A DNA stretch of 64,000 bases from Arcobacteraceae bacterium (lineage in GTDB: Bacteria; Campylobacterota; Campylobacteria; Campylobacterales; Arcobacteraceae): positions 124,001-188,000 of the forward strand of contig JAQUAG010000001.1 in assembly GCA_028687375.1 (NCBI GenBank). The letters run 5' to 3'. Positions 53,053 through 63,770 of this stretch are shown here, piece by piece (the stretch's first letter is position 1; each line of letters opens with the position of its first letter). The notes beneath the pieces were generated by a model, which saw nothing but the letters and a program-made list of their open reading frames with translations, was not told where the DNA came from and made no database searches. The translations under genes were made by a program, and so were the position numbers.

Positions 53053-54039
53053 TTAAACTCTAGCTTCTTCTCTTCTTTGCAGATAATCCCAATCTCTATC
53101 TACCCTTTTTTGCCATTCAGTGATTACATGCTCATTTTCTGGTTTAAATAAGTGTTTAAATCTTCCTTGCGCACCTAAATAATCTCTAACTGGAACGATA
53201 TTCTTTGGTCTGTATGTGATATTTAATTCTCTACCACCAATAATTTCATATAGTGGGAAAACTAAAGAATCTGTAGCTAAATCAGACACTTCAATAGTTT
53301 GGTGTTCTAAGAACTTCCACTCTGTTGTACATGCTGACATAGCATTGATATAAACTGGACCTTCAGTAGCAAATCCTGTTTGGATTTTTTTCACCATATC
53401 TTTCCATTTATTTGGAGCAATTTGAGCAACATAAGGTGCACCATGCGCTGCCATAATTTGCATCATATCTTTTTTATGTTTTTTCTCACCATAAGAGTGT
53501 GTTCCAGCAGGACTTGTAGTAGCACTTGCTCCAATTGGAGTAGATGAGCTTCTTTGACCACCTGTGTTTGCATACACTTCATTGTCTAAACAAACATACA
53601 TCATATTATGTCCTCTTTCAAAACATCCACTTATCCATTGAAATCCAATATCATAAGTTGAACCATCTCCACCAAAAGCTACAAATTTAGGTTCAGGAGT
53701 ATTTGGGTCAATTCTCCCTTTATTTCTTAAAGCTTTGTTTGCAGCTTCAGCACCAGCAATTGCTGTTGATCCATTTTCAAATCCAATATGAATCCATGAA
53801 CTATCCCAACTTGTATGTGGATAGATTGCAGTACAAACTTCAAGACAACCTGTACTTGAACCAATTACCATATTGTCATTCGTTGCATTTAATACTTCTC
53901 TAACAATAATAGAGTGAGCACAACCTGGACAAAGTACGTGAGCTCCCTCAAATCTTTCAGCCGCTGTTGAAAATGCTTTTAAGTTTTTAATCTCTTTATT
54001 CCCTTGTGGTTGACAACCACCATTTAGACTACAACTCAT
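53053..54039 (-). CDS. porB: Pyruvate:ferredoxin (flavodoxin) oxidoreductase beta subunit
   Basis: 328 residues. CPGCAHS, later GGDGSTYDIG and DNEVYANTGGQ (thiamine-diphosphate region with iron-sulfur cysteines) fit the PorB subunit. Decarboxylates pyruvate to acetyl-CoA with reduced ferredoxin. 3 nt after porA. Confidence 0.94.
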   Translation of the reverse strand: MSCSLNGGCQPQGNKEIKNLKAFSTAAERFEGAHVLCPGCAHSIIVREVLNATNDNMVIGSSTGCLEVCTAIYPHTSWDSSWIHIGFENGSTAIAGAEAANKALRNKGRIDPNTPEPKFVAFGGDGSTYDIGFQWISGCFERGHNMMYVCLDNEVYANTGGQRSSSTPIGASATTSPAGTHSYGEKKHKKDMMQIMAAHGAPYVAQIAPNKWKDMVKKIQTGFATEGPVYINAMSACTTEWKFLEHQTIEVSDLATDSLVFPLYEIIGGRELNITYRPKNIVPVRDYLGAQGRFKHLFKPENEHVITEWQKRVDRDWDYLQRREEARV

Positions 54040-54042
54040 TTT

Positions 54043-55281
54043 CTACTCCTCTACACTATAATATTTTAATTCTGGTCCTCTAACCCCAACAAATCGTTGG
54101 ATAGCACCATCTAATTTACCGTTTGCAACTTCTTCTAAAGCATGATTAAATACACTTTTTAAGTTTTCAATATTGATATCTCTTCCACCAAGACCATAGA
54201 TGATATTTGATAAAAGTGGTCTAGCTGATGTATTAAATAATGCAGCAGCAACATCATTGTATATAAGTCCTGTTTGACCACCTGGAGCTGATCTATCCAT
54301 ACAAACTACCGCTTTTGTATTTTTTAACATTTTAGCTAATGTGTTTAATTGAGTTGGTCTAAATACTCTTGGCATAATAACACCAACTTTTTTACCCTCA
54401 GCTCTTAATCTATCAACTGCCATTTGGGCTGTTTGATATGTAGTACCTAAACATATTACAACTACATCAGCATCTTCAACCATATAACTTTCAATCATAT
54501 TGTATTTTCTACCAGTAAGTTTTGCATACTCTTCAAAAACTTCTTCAATTACTTTTGGAGATTTCATCATGGCATCATGTTGTTTTGCTTTGTGTTCAAA
54601 ATGCCAATCTGATTCAGTTTGAACACCATGAGTTACGGGTTTAGAGAAATTTAAAAGTGAATTTACCTCTTTATAATCCCCAACAAAATTATAAGCAACT
54701 TCATCGCTAAGTGGTCTTACATTTTGCGCTTTATGTGATGTTAAAAATCCATCTTGATTTACAATAACTGGAAGTCTTACATCTAAATGCTCAGCAATTC
54801 TAAATGCACAAAGAACTAAATCGTAAGATTCTTCAGGAGTACAAGCATCCATAGATATCCATCCACTTTGATTCGCAAGATACATATCTGAGTGGTCACC
54901 ATTTACATTTAGTGGTGCAGCTAATGCTCTGTTAATCATACAAAGTACGATTGGCATTCTCATTCCAGATGCTTGATATAATGTTTCAACCATAAGAGCG
55001 AGACCTTGTGATGAAGTTGCAGTTGCAGCACGAGCTCCTGCAGCTGATGCTCCAATACATCCAGACATAGCAGCATGTTCAGATTCAACCATCACGAACT
55101 CACCATCAATATATCCGTTTGCATGATGCATCGCATATCCCTCAACCGTTCCAGTTGAAGGTGTAATAGGATAAGCAGCTACCACATCTACGCTTGCTTG
55201 TCTTAAAGCGTGAGAGTTTGCAAGATTTCCATCCCAAACTTCAACTTTATTTAATTCCATTGTTCTTTTATTTTTAAACAT
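54043..55281 (-). CDS. porA: Pyruvate:ferredoxin oxidoreductase alpha subunit
   Basis: 412 residues; AYPITPSTGTVEGYA and HAAMSGCIGASAAGARAAT match PorA/OorA. The first ATG has AAAGGTGA 8 nt upstream; a second ATG at residue 8 lies nearer the usual start. 3 nt after porD. Confidence 0.94.
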   Translation of the reverse strand: MFKNKRTMELNKVEVWDGNLANSHALRQASVDVVAAYPITPSTGTVEGYAMHHANGYIDGEFVMVESEHAAMSGCIGASAAGARAATATSSQGLALMVETLYQASGMRMPIVLCMINRALAAPLNVNGDHSDMYLANQSGWISMDACTPEESYDLVLCAFRIAEHLDVRLPVIVNQDGFLTSHKAQNVRPLSDEVAYNFVGDYKEVNSLLNFSKPVTHGVQTESDWHFEHKAKQHDAMMKSPKVIEEVFEEYAKLTGRKYNMIESYMVEDADVVVICLGTTYQTAQMAVDRLRAEGKKVGVIMPRVFRPTQLNTLAKMLKNTKAVVCMDRSAPGGQTGLIYNDVAAALFNTSARPLLSNIIYGLGGRDINIENLKSVFNHALEEVANGKLDGAIQRFVGVRGPELKYYSVEE

Positions 55282-55284
55282 TAG

Positions 55285-55752
55285 TTATTCACCTTTCTCA
55301 TTTTTTGTAGGCCATTGCGTAAGCGCCTCTTCATTTTTTACTGTTTCACTAAACATGATTAATGATTTTGGATTTGTTGGACAAACTTGAACACAAATTC
55401 CACATCCTTTACAGTGGTCATAATCGATACCAACCATCTCTTTATCTCTTGAGATAATTGAACTATCAGGACAATACAACCAACAATTTTGACAATCGAT
55501 ACATAAATCAACATTCCAAACAGGTTTTACAACCCTCCAATCTCCAACATACTTGTTCATAGAGTTTGTTTCAGAGTATTGTCTATTCTCTGGTTGCACA
55601 TTTACAACAGTATGGTCTATTTCATTTTCGAAAGAGAAACATGCAGCACCTGGTACAAGTTCATTCCACCCCATATCCCAAATAGATTTTGGAGCTGTTA
55701 CTCCACCTAAAGTAGGTACAACTCTACTAGATAAGTCTTTTTCTTTTGCCAT
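55285..55752 (-). CDS. porD: Pyruvate:ferredoxin oxidoreductase delta (ferredoxin) subunit
   Basis: 155 residues with two 4Fe-4S motifs CIDCQNCWLYCP and CKGCGICVQVCP after an N-terminal extension. Passes electrons from the TPP site to ferredoxin. Confidence 0.94.
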   Translation of the reverse strand: MAKEKDLSSRVVPTLGGVTAPKSIWDMGWNELVPGAACFSFENEIDHTVVNVQPENRQYSETNSMNKYVGDWRVVKPVWNVDLCIDCQNCWLYCPDSSIISRDKEMVGIDYDHCKGCGICVQVCPTNPKSLIMFSETVKNEEALTQWPTKNEKGE

Positions 55753-55761
55753 AATTTTCTC

Positions 55762-56328
55762 CTACTTAACTTCGTCGTATGCTCGCTGAATCGCTAACAT
55801 ATTCGCTTCTTTGATTTTTTCAGGTAATTTCCCAAGTGTTTTCTTTAATGCTATTTTAAAATCTTCAATATCTAACATACCTGATAATTTTATAAATGCT
55901 CCAAGAGCAGGTGTATTTGGTATTGGTCGTCCAATAGTTTCAGTTGCTATTTTTAAACAATCAAGGATAAATACGTTATCTTCTTTCCCTTGTAATGCTG
56001 GTATCAAACTAATTAATTCATTCTTATCAGTTAAATGTGTTGTAATAATATACTTTGTATTTTCATTGCAATCTAGTGTAATATTATCTGTATATGCTAA
56101 TGCTGGATCTATTACAAATACATAGTTTGGGCACATATATCTTTCATGATTTAATATTTTTTTATCATCAATCCTATTGTAAGCAGTCATTGCAGCACCT
56201 CTTTTTGCTGAACCATAAAATGAAAATGCTTGTACTTCTTTACCAGTTTCTGCAGCAACTGAAGCTAATCCTTTCGCTCCAGTAACTGCCCCTTGACCAG
56301 CTCTACTATGCCATCTAATTTCTAGCAT
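55762..56328 (-). CDS. porG: Pyruvate:ferredoxin oxidoreductase gamma subunit
   Basis: 188 residues beginning MLEIRWHSRAGQGAVTGAKG, the typical PorG start. First gene of the por operon, 9 nt before porD. AAGGAGAAAAA precedes the ATG. Confidence 0.94.
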   Translation of the reverse strand: MLEIRWHSRAGQGAVTGAKGLASVAAETGKEVQAFSFYGSAKRGAAMTAYNRIDDKKILNHERYMCPNYVFVIDPALAYTDNITLDCNENTKYIITTHLTDKNELISLIPALQGKEDNVFILDCLKIATETIGRPIPNTPALGAFIKLSGMLDIEDFKIALKKTLGKLPEKIKEANMLAIQRAYDEVK

Positions 56329-56422
56329 TTTTTCTCCTTATTATAAATATACTTATAGAATAAATTAAAAATTATTAATTATTACTTGCCCAATTTTAAG
56401 CAAATACAACTTATATTATGCT

Positions 56423-57079
56423 TTATCTTTTTAGATTAATTATTCTTTTTACAGCTTGTAAAGAGTTCTCTTCAACAATAGTTGTATATTGTGACAACTC
56501 TTCTATTTTACCATATCCACATAACACCCCAACACCATTTATTTTTGCCTCATTTGCTGCAATTAAATCAAGTTTTGTATCTCCAATCATATAAACGTCA
56601 TAAAGGTCCAACGAGACATCCATCATTTCCATTGCTTTATATACTGGTTCAGGGTGTGGTTTTGGATTTACAACCTCTTGCCTCCCTACTATACATTCAA
56701 AATATTTCATAATTCCCATATTCTCTAATAACGGTATGCTGTATTGTGTAGTTTTTGTTGTTACAACACCCAGTCTTGCATACTTTGATGCTAACTCAAC
56801 ACTATGTGCTGCATCATCGAGTAATAAAGTCATATCTAAAGATATCTCTCTATATCTTCTTTTGTATTGATCTACAAAATCCCACACCTCCTCTTTGGGA
56901 ACTCCTAGTTGCTCGTACATAGTATCTAACGGATAGCCTATAAGATTTTTTATCTCTTCATCATCTCCATTAAATTCAAAACCTTTTACTTTAAAACTAT
57001 GATAAAAACCATCGAGTATAGCATCCGTGCTATCTATAAGTGTTCCATCAAGATCAAATAATATCACCAAATCTTTCAT
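56423..57079 (-). CDS. HAD-superfamily phosphatase (phosphoglycolate phosphatase-like)
   Basis: 218 residues. HAD motif I DLDGTLIDST at the N-terminus, motif II TTKTT, motif III KPHPEP and motif IV GDTKLD. Likely a Gph/PpaX type phosphatase. Confidence 0.9.
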   Translation of the reverse strand: MKDLVILFDLDGTLIDSTDAILDGFYHSFKVKGFEFNGDDEEIKNLIGYPLDTMYEQLGVPKEEVWDFVDQYKRRYREISLDMTLLLDDAAHSVELASKYARLGVVTTKTTQYSIPLLENMGIMKYFECIVGRQEVVNPKPHPEPVYKAMEMMDVSLDLYDVYMIGDTKLDLIAANEAKINGVGVLCGYGKIEELSQYTTIVEENSLQAVKRIINLKR

Positions 57080-57208
57080 TCTTCTCCTTTATATAGTCAT
57101 ATTTGTATATTGTACTCAACTAAAATAAAATCTATAAAAATTCTCATCAATCTTGAGATTATTAAGGTATGTTTTGTATAATTGAAAAAATTAATTTAAG
57201 GCTAATCT

Positions 57209-57646
57209 ATGAAAAAAGTATTATTGCTTATGATGTTGTTCATTTATTCTTTTGGAGATATGAAATTTGCAGAGCCACTCCCCTCTTTTGAAAATCCAAG
57301 AAAATGGGTAATCAAACTTAACTCTGCAAATATTGAAGATGTAAATCATATGTTAAGTTCAATTAACAATGTTCTAAAAGTTTATCCAACTGAATCTATT
57401 AAAATTGCTGTTGTTACTTATGCACAGGGAGTTAGAGCTGTGAGAAATGATTATGATCCAGATACTCTTACAAGAATCAAATCTCTTATGGAATATGAAG
57501 TTGAATTTATTGTATGTCGAAATACTATGGAAACTATGGGATGGAAAGATCCTGAATTTTTAAAAGGTGTATCTTTTGTACAAGCAGGAATCGCGGAAGT
57601 AATAGAGAGACAAGCTGATGGATGGATTGGGGTTACACCTTACTAA
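57209..57646 (+). CDS. Periplasmic DsrE-family protein
   Basis: 145 residues with a signal peptide (MKKVLLLMMLFIYSFG) and a DsrE/F-like fold (AVVTYAQGVRAVRND, FIVCRNTMETMGW) with a conserved Cys. Stand-alone exported DsrE-like proteins are common in this phylum; role in sulfur or thiol chemistry unknown. Confidence 0.83.
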   Translation: MKKVLLLMMLFIYSFGDMKFAEPLPSFENPRKWVIKLNSANIEDVNHMLSSINNVLKVYPTESIKIAVVTYAQGVRAVRNDYDPDTLTRIKSLMEYEVEFIVCRNTMETMGWKDPEFLKGVSFVQAGIAEVIERQADGWIGVTPY

Positions 57647-57685
57647 TATTTTTCTCCTCGTTATTTAAGGAGAAAAAAATTCAAT

Positions 57686-57721
57686 AAAAAAAGGCTAGGT
57701 AAAATTTACCTAGCCTTTTTT
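57686..57721. terminator. Bidirectional terminator between DsrE gene and rplT
   Basis: AAAAAAGGCTAGGTAAA pairs perfectly with TTTACCTAGCCTTTTTT; A-run on one side, T-run on the other, so it serves both converging transcripts. Confidence 0.93.
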
Positions 57722-57736
57722 AGTAATTATAAATAA

Positions 57737-58099
57737 TTATTTACTTGCTAATCCAGCTTTAGCATTTGCAACTAAAGATGTAAATGAAACAGGATCATTC
57801 ATAGCCATATCAGCTAAAATTTTTCTGTCTAGTTCAATACCAGCAACTTTTAATCCATTTATAAATCTTGAGTAGTTGATATCATTCAATCTACAACCAG
57901 CATTTATTCTAATTATCCAAAGTCTTCTGAAATCTCTTTTTTTAGCTCTTCTATCTCTAAAAGCATACACTAGTGCATGTTCTACAGCTTCTTTTGCTTT
58001 TCTAAAGTGTTTTCTTCTTCCACTATAGAAACCTTTAGCCATTTTTAATATTTTTTTATGTCTTCTTCTTCTTACTATACCTGTTTTAACTCTTGGCAT
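57737..58099 (-). CDS. rplT: 50S ribosomal protein L20
   Basis: 120 residues, very basic, begins [19 protein letters not shown] as L20 does. 94 nt after rpmI. Binds 23S rRNA early in assembly. Confidence 0.98.
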   Translation of the reverse strand: MPRVKTGIVRRRRHKKILKMAKGFYSGRRKHFRKAKEAVEHALVYAFRDRRAKKRDFRRLWIIRINAGCRLNDINYSRFINGLKVAGIELDRKILADMAMNDPVSFTSLVANAKAGLASK

Positions 58100-58141
58100 T
58101 ATATTTCCTTTCTTTACCGCAATATATTTATATTTTTAGGT

Positions 58142-58190
58142 GTCAGTTTACACTGAACTTGTCCGAATTAAATCGGAGGGACAAAAAAGC
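58142..58190 (-). promoter_or_regulatory. Hairpins in rpmI-rplT spacer
   Basis: CAGT/ACTG small stem and a larger TTGTCCGA/TCGGA..GACAA imperfect stem between rpmI and rplT. Could be an L20-binding or processing site; low certainty. Confidence 0.3.
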
Positions 58191-58193
58191 TTA

Positions 58194-58391
58194 TTAAGCT
58201 TTACAAAGCATTGCTTTAACTCTTTTAACATCTGTAGAATCTACAGTTTGTGGTCCTCTAAGCTTAACTTTTCTTGATTGATCCATTTTAGTTAAGATGT
58301 GGCTTCTAAAAGCACTTCCTCTTTTAATTTGACCATTTTTTTTGATTTTAAATCTTTTAAGTGCACCACTGTTTGATTTCATTTTTGGCAT
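58194..58391 (-). CDS. rpmI: 50S ribosomal protein L35
   Basis: 65 residues, basic, begins [20 protein letters not shown]. Upstream of rplT in the usual order. Confidence 0.98.
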   Translation of the reverse strand: MPKMKSNSGALKRFKIKKNGQIKRGSAFRSHILTKMDQSRKVKLRGPQTVDSTDVKRVKAMLCKA

Positions 58392-58484
58392 AATTCAGAA
58401 CTCCTTTCATAAATTTGTAACGATTTTTACATAAAGTTGCGAATAATACAGAAAACTTTCTTTAAATTTGCTTTTGTACTTATT

Positions 58485-59477
58485 TTAGTGAATTCGACTA
58501 TGAACATCAAGTAAATCAAAATGTGTAAAGTCGTCGTTTAAATACTGTTCAACTGCAACTCTTCCAATCATAGCAGCATTATCACTACAATATTGAAGTG
58601 GTGCTAAAATAACTTCACAATCATATTGTTTACAAAGATTTTCACACTCACCTCTTAGTCTTATATTAGCACTTGCACCACCAACGATTGCAAACCTTTG
58701 GGGTGGTTTCATTTTAAAATATTTTTTGAGTTTCATCAGAATATGGGCGACTGCTGTTTTTTCAAAACTAGCACAAATATTTGCTATTTTTTGTTCATCT
58801 AAATTATTCTGCTTTTCCTCTTCTAAAATAGCCATTCTTACTGCATTTTTTAGCCCACTAAAACTAAATTCTATATTTGGAGATTGTCTTAAAGGAATAG
58901 GAAAATCATAAGCTGTATCACTCCCTTTTTGTCCACTTTCTTGAACTATTGGACCACCTGGATATCCAAGGTGGAGCATCTTCGCTACCTTATCAAAACT
59001 CTCACCAAAACTATCATCACTTGTTTGCCCGACTATTTGCATCTCTTCTAAACTTTTAACTTCAATAATTTGTGTATGCCCCCCAGAAACTAACAACACC
59101 GTCATTGGTAGCAACGCTTTTTTTTCTATAAAGCAAGAGTAGATATGCCCTTTGAGATGATTCACTGCTATAATTGGTAACTTTAGAGATACACTTAAAG
59201 CTTTTGCCATCATCACGCCTTCAGTAAGTGTAACGCTGAGTCCTGGGGCATTTGTGACAGCAATTGCTTTTAGTTCTTTAAAATACTCTTTGCACTCCTC
59301 AAGTATTTTAGGAAGTGCTTCTGCATGTAGTCTTGCCGCGAGTTCAGGTACAACTCCACCATACACACTATGATCAATCTCCTGAGATATTTTTTTGTGG
59401 TAAATTAACTCTAATGTATCTATTTTTGTAATTGCTATCGAGCTATCATCACAACTACTTTCTATACTTAAAATCAT
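58485..59477 (-). CDS. tsaD: tRNA threonylcarbamoyltransferase TsaD
   Basis: 330 residues. [12 protein letters not shown] at the start, metal-binding NHLKGHIYS and ASANIRLR motifs. Transfers threonylcarbamoyl to A37 of tRNAs. Overlaps the hydrolase gene by 4 nt. Confidence 0.97.
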   Translation of the reverse strand: MILSIESSCDDSSIAITKIDTLELIYHKKISQEIDHSVYGGVVPELAARLHAEALPKILEECKEYFKELKAIAVTNAPGLSVTLTEGVMMAKALSVSLKLPIIAVNHLKGHIYSCFIEKKALLPMTVLLVSGGHTQIIEVKSLEEMQIVGQTSDDSFGESFDKVAKMLHLGYPGGPIVQESGQKGSDTAYDFPIPLRQSPNIEFSFSGLKNAVRMAILEEEKQNNLDEQKIANICASFEKTAVAHILMKLKKYFKMKPPQRFAIVGGASANIRLRGECENLCKQYDCEVILAPLQYCSDNAAMIGRVAVEQYLNDDFTHFDLLDVHSRIH

Positions 59478-60007
59478 CGTGCAATCCAGTCATATGCACA
59501 ATCAAGTTTTCCAAATCCACTTGTAGCATTAATATGTCCAGCACCCTCAAGTACTTTTAGCCCTATTCCTAAAATATCATGTAGCATATAAGCCTCATCT
59601 ATTGATAAATAAGGATCATTATCTCCGCAAGCCATTATTTTCTCTTTTGCTCTTAAATCCTGTGGAACTAGATAGGGGAAGAATGATGAGAGTTCAGCTA
59701 TTGTACAAGTTGGTGATACAGGTGCCACAAGCATCAACTTTTCAATCCCTTCCACTGCATAATTATTCACATAATGAAACCAAAGAATATTGGATAACGA
59801 ATGACAAACAACAATATCTGGTTTAAAATGTTTCATCTCAACATCCAAATACCCCAACCACTCTTGCAAATCTGGTAAATCTCTATTTGGTAAAGTAGGA
59901 AAAGATACCGCGTAGTTATTTTCAATCAATTTTATTGCTAAATGTGACTGCCAATGGGGAAAATCACTCCCATTCCAACCATGTAAAATTAAAACTTTTT
60001 TACTCAT
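59474..60007 (-). CDS. RBBP9/YdeN-type serine hydrolase
   Basis: 177 residues, alpha/beta hydrolase with [12 protein letters not shown], nucleophile CHSLSNI, Asp in GDNDPY and His in [10 protein letters not shown]. Coupled to tsaD by 4-nt overlap. Confidence 0.88.
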   Translation of the reverse strand: MSKKVLILHGWNGSDFPHWQSHLAIKLIENNYAVSFPTLPNRDLPDLQEWLGYLDVEMKHFKPDIVVCHSLSNILWFHYVNNYAVEGIEKLMLVAPVSPTCTIAELSSFFPYLVPQDLRAKEKIMACGDNDPYLSIDEAYMLHDILGIGLKVLEGAGHINATSGFGKLDCAYDWIAR

Positions 60008-60438
60008 TAATTACCATCCCTTATACATTTAACATATTTAGGGTAAGTCTTATTATCATAATAAATTGTTCCTGTATTGAAATGGACATAATATCCCCAT
60101 GTAAAGAAATTTCTCCATGTTCTATCTTGCGTCCAATAATGATCAAGAAGTACATACTGAAAAGCTTTTACGATTTTTGGCTCTTTATTTTTTCTCTTTT
60201 TGTCAATAATCTTTTTGAACTCTTTAACTGTTGGCAACCGCCAATCAGCATATCCATCAAGTTCTAAATCTTCACAATACAAAACTGCAGTGTCTTGATG
60301 TTTTAATACTTTTACATCATTAGGTGAATCTTGCCACATTGTATTGTTTAGAGTATCCACTACATGATTTTCACTTTTATAAAAATCTACTCCAAATATT
60401 AAAGAGGAAAAGAGGAGGAAAAGAAAAATACTTTTCAT
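60007..60438 (-). CDS. Exported DUF1566 (Lcl-like) protein
   Basis: 143 residues with a signal peptide and the DUF1566 pattern DGYADWRLPTVKEF and YVKCIRDG. Function unknown in general. Overlaps dxr by 4 nt. Confidence 0.85.
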   Translation of the reverse strand: MKSIFLFLLFSSLIFGVDFYKSENHVVDTLNNTMWQDSPNDVKVLKHQDTAVLYCEDLELDGYADWRLPTVKEFKKIIDKKRKNKEPKIVKAFQYVLLDHYWTQDRTWRNFFTWGYYVHFNTGTIYYDNKTYPKYVKCIRDGN

Positions 60439-61514
60439 ATCGTAAGCTCCATAACAAATCTTTTTACCTCATCGTTTGCTAAAAAAATATCATCTGTATT
60501 TTGTACTTTAAGATTATGAAATTTATTGACAGTTGCTATACTTATTTTTGAGATATCTAAAAATCCAATCTTTCCATCTAAAAATTTTGCTACCGCAAAA
60601 TCATTAGCACTATTGATTACAACACCTAGATTTTCATTGTGTAATAATTCATCTTTAAGTTCCCAAATAGGATATCTATCTTTTTCAATTGCACGGAACT
60701 CTAAATTTTGGATTTTTAATAAATCAACTTTTGTTAAAATCTCTTCATTTACTTTTTCTAAAATTGCATAAGCAATAGGAAGTTGCATAGAAACATTCGC
60801 AATATGAGCCGTTGTACTTCCATCTTTAAAATTTATCAAAGCATGGATGATTGATTTTGGTTCGATAATCGCATCACATGCCTTTGTATCAAAAAGCCAT
60901 CGAGCTTCAATAAGCTCGAAAAGTTTATTTGTCATAGTGGCACTATCTATTGTTATCTTATTTCCCATCGACCAATTTGGATGATTTAAAGCTTCTTTTA
61001 CAGATACATTTTTTAATTTTTCTAGTGGCATATCTCTAAAACTTCCACCACTTGCAGTTACAAGTAAACTATCTATAGTTTTTGTTTTATCATATAAATA
61101 CCAAAGTCCAAAATGTTCACTGTCAATTGGAATAATATTTGTTGTATCTATAAATTTTCCAGCAGCAACTAAACTCTCTTTATTTGCTAGTGCTAATTTT
61201 TTTCCACATTCTAGTGCTTTTAACGTTGGCTTTAATCCTGTAAATCCTACTAAGGCATTGACAACCAAATTTGAAGTGCTATTTTCAATAGCATCTAAGA
61301 TTGCAACTTCCCCTGCTTTTACATTTGGATGATTTACTTTTTGAATCTCTTCAATATTTGATATGATAACAAGTTTTGGATTGTGAATTTTGATTTGTTG
61401 GTTTAAAAGTTCTATATTTTTTCCAGCAACTAAAACCTCAACCTCAAGATGAAATTTTGAAGCAATAAGGAGAGTATTTACCCCAATAGAACCTGTTGAG
61501 CCTAAGAGAATCAT
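60435..61514 (-). CDS. dxr: 1-deoxy-D-xylulose 5-phosphate reductoisomerase
   Basis: 359 residues. NADPH motif GSTGSIGVNT at the N-terminus, metal/catalytic motif IDSEHFGLWYL and HPNWSMGNKITIDSATM. MEP pathway of isoprenoids. 4 nt after cdsA. Confidence 0.97.
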   Translation of the reverse strand: MILLGSTGSIGVNTLLIASKFHLEVEVLVAGKNIELLNQQIKIHNPKLVIISNIEEIQKVNHPNVKAGEVAILDAIENSTSNLVVNALVGFTGLKPTLKALECGKKLALANKESLVAAGKFIDTTNIIPIDSEHFGLWYLYDKTKTIDSLLVTASGGSFRDMPLEKLKNVSVKEALNHPNWSMGNKITIDSATMTNKLFELIEARWLFDTKACDAIIEPKSIIHALINFKDGSTTAHIANVSMQLPIAYAILEKVNEEILTKVDLLKIQNLEFRAIEKDRYPIWELKDELLHNENLGVVINSANDFAVAKFLDGKIGFLDISKISIATVNKFHNLKVQNTDDIFLANDEVKRFVMELTI

Positions 61515-61518
61515 AGTT

Positions 61519-62280
61519 TTAGATAACTAAAAGTTTAAGCAATATATACATCAAAATACCACCAAAAAGATAGCCATCTGTTCTATCAAGTATCCCACCA
61601 TGCCCTGGTAAAATATCTCCACTATCTTTTACATCAGCTTCTCTTTTTAAATAACTCTCAAAAAGATCTCCAAAAACAGACCCAAGAGAAACTACAAAAG
61701 AGACAAAGAGTATAGTTTGTATCTCATAAGCAGATGGTGCAAATACAAATCCAAGTGCCATTGCAATTAAAACTCCACCAAATACACCCTCTAATGTTTT
61801 TTTAGGACTTGTCGCACAGAATTGTCTTTTTCCTATGCTTCTCCCAACAAAGTAAGCCCCTACATCAGTCCCTGCAACTAAAACTAAAAGCCATAAAAGA
61901 GAACCCATCCCAAATGAAAGATAAAGAGAAAATAGAAAAAGATAAGAAACTAAAGGATACAAAAGTGGTAAAAATAATGCTTTGTCAAATGTTTTTGTAT
62001 AGGCTAATATCGAAGCAAAAAAGAGGATTGAAAGAAATACTAAATCTTGAGGATTTGGATAAAAGTATGCCAAAATCCAAGTAAATCCAGAAACTAAATA
62101 AATAAGATTTCTCTCACTTTTAAAAAGTTTCATAGCCTCAGATACACCAACCATCATAATTCCACCCAAGAATAGCCAAGTGATGATTTTACTATCAATG
62201 ACTCCGATAAATAAAACTACTGCAACAAGGATAACTCCCGTCCTTATTCTTTCGCTACTATCCTTTAAAACTTCAAACAT
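61519..62280 (-). CDS. cdsA: Phosphatidate cytidylyltransferase
   Basis: 253 residues, about eight membrane segments and the C-terminal CdsA signature KREADVKDSGDILPGHGGIL then DRTDG. Makes CDP-diacylglycerol. Confidence 0.96.
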   Translation of the reverse strand: MFEVLKDSSERIRTGVILVAVVLFIGVIDSKIITWLFLGGIMMVGVSEAMKLFKSERNLIYLVSGFTWILAYFYPNPQDLVFLSILFFASILAYTKTFDKALFLPLLYPLVSYLFLFSLYLSFGMGSLLWLLVLVAGTDVGAYFVGRSIGKRQFCATSPKKTLEGVFGGVLIAMALGFVFAPSAYEIQTILFVSFVVSLGSVFGDLFESYLKREADVKDSGDILPGHGGILDRTDGYLFGGILMYILLKLLVI

Positions 62281-62315
62281 TTATCCCCTTTTTCATCTTA
62301 CTTTATTATTATTTT

Positions 62316-63644
62316 TTATATCTTAACTACTGTCGTATAGTATGGATTATACAAAACATTTGCTTTTGATTGAATTTTGATATTTCGTCTTTGAGTATAA
62401 TCAACAACAAAAACTCCCTTACTATCACTTGAAAATCTAGCACAAATTTTACTAGCTTCTTCAATAATATATTCTGGAAGCTCTTTTTTCGTATTTTGTA
62501 CAATCACATGGGCAGAGACTCTCCCTTGAAGATGAAACCAAAAATCGTTGGCTTTACTATTTTCAAGTAAATAGATATTTTCCCTCTCATCTCGTCCTAA
62601 CATAATTTTATATCCATCGATAAAAAAGCTTTGATATGGTTCCATTTTTTTTGTTTTTTTGATATTTTTATCTTTTTTAGGGAGGTAAAACTCTATCTCA
62701 TCGATTGAATTTGCACTTTTTATTATCTCAATGAGTCTGCTTAAAAAATCCACTTTCTGTGATAAGTTTTCATATTCTAAATATTGATTTTCTATTTTTT
62801 GTTTGAGTTTTTTTCCACTTTTAAATAAAAAATCTACATAATTTGATGGTGTTGAAAAGCTATCGTCAAGGAGAATTTTTATTTTTTCTCCCTCAAAGTC
62901 AATCAACTCTATCTCTTTTTCATATGGTTTTATTTGATACAAATTTGCCAAAAGAAGATTCGCTTTTCCATACATTTCATCAGCTTGCTTCTTTAACATC
63001 TCTTTATCTTCAAGATGTAAAATAATATTTTCTAATTTCTCTTTCTCTTTTAAAAGTTGATTTGTTTTTTGAATTTTAATATTGTGTAAAAGGCTATCTT
63101 CCTTTTGTTGATAGTTATTTTTGAGATAACTTACAATGTCATCACACTCTAAATTTTGAAAAATAAAGTTAGGTTTTGGAACATCAAGTAACTTGATACC
63201 AACTTTAACAACTCTTGATGAACTTTGTTCATCGATATGCCTAAGGGCTTCTAGGATAACTCTATTTTCATCAACAATAATTGTATTTGTATTTTTACCA
63301 GTGAACTCAAACTGTAAAGTAACTATCTCTTTTTTGTAGCTTGATTTGGCAGTCACCTCAATGCAAAGGATTTTATCATTATTTAAAAGGTAGCTTTTAT
63401 TAATTTGTGAATTTGTGAATTTTTTTTGAAGTAGCACATCAAAAGGTGATTTAAAATCTTTTTTAATATTTTCATTATTCTCTTTGATATAAACAAGAGA
63501 ATTACCACGAGTCATATCAAAATAAAATGTCTCATCTCTTGAGAATTCAATTTTTAGAGTATTATTCTCAACTCTTTTAATATGTTTGATATGAGAAAAT
63601 TTAGCAAGATATTCACAAAAAGCTTTTAGAAGATAATATTTCAT
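62316..63644 (-). CDS. NFACT family (RqcH/fibronectin-binding-like) protein
   Basis: 442 residues: NFACT-N domain (1-190), a coiled-coil (190-310) and NFACT-R domain (DFWFHLQGRVSAHVIV near residue 375). Relatives act in ribosome quality control by adding Ala tails. Role in this organism not shown. Confidence 0.85.
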   Translation of the reverse strand: MKYYLLKAFCEYLAKFSHIKHIKRVENNTLKIEFSRDETFYFDMTRGNSLVYIKENNENIKKDFKSPFDVLLQKKFTNSQINKSYLLNNDKILCIEVTAKSSYKKEIVTLQFEFTGKNTNTIIVDENRVILEALRHIDEQSSSRVVKVGIKLLDVPKPNFIFQNLECDDIVSYLKNNYQQKEDSLLHNIKIQKTNQLLKEKEKLENIILHLEDKEMLKKQADEMYGKANLLLANLYQIKPYEKEIELIDFEGEKIKILLDDSFSTPSNYVDFLFKSGKKLKQKIENQYLEYENLSQKVDFLSRLIEIIKSANSIDEIEFYLPKKDKNIKKTKKMEPYQSFFIDGYKIMLGRDERENIYLLENSKANDFWFHLQGRVSAHVIVQNTKKELPEYIIEEASKICARFSSDSKGVFVVDYTQRRNIKIQSKANVLYNPYYTTVVKI

Positions 63645-63770
63645 TTTTACTCCAGATAGAAAAAACTGTTTTTACAGGGTTATTAGATATATCAAAAAAC
63701 TGATAAATAAGAGAAAAATTATCCAATTTTAACACTAAAATTGGATAAAAAATTCGTTGAATAAAATCTT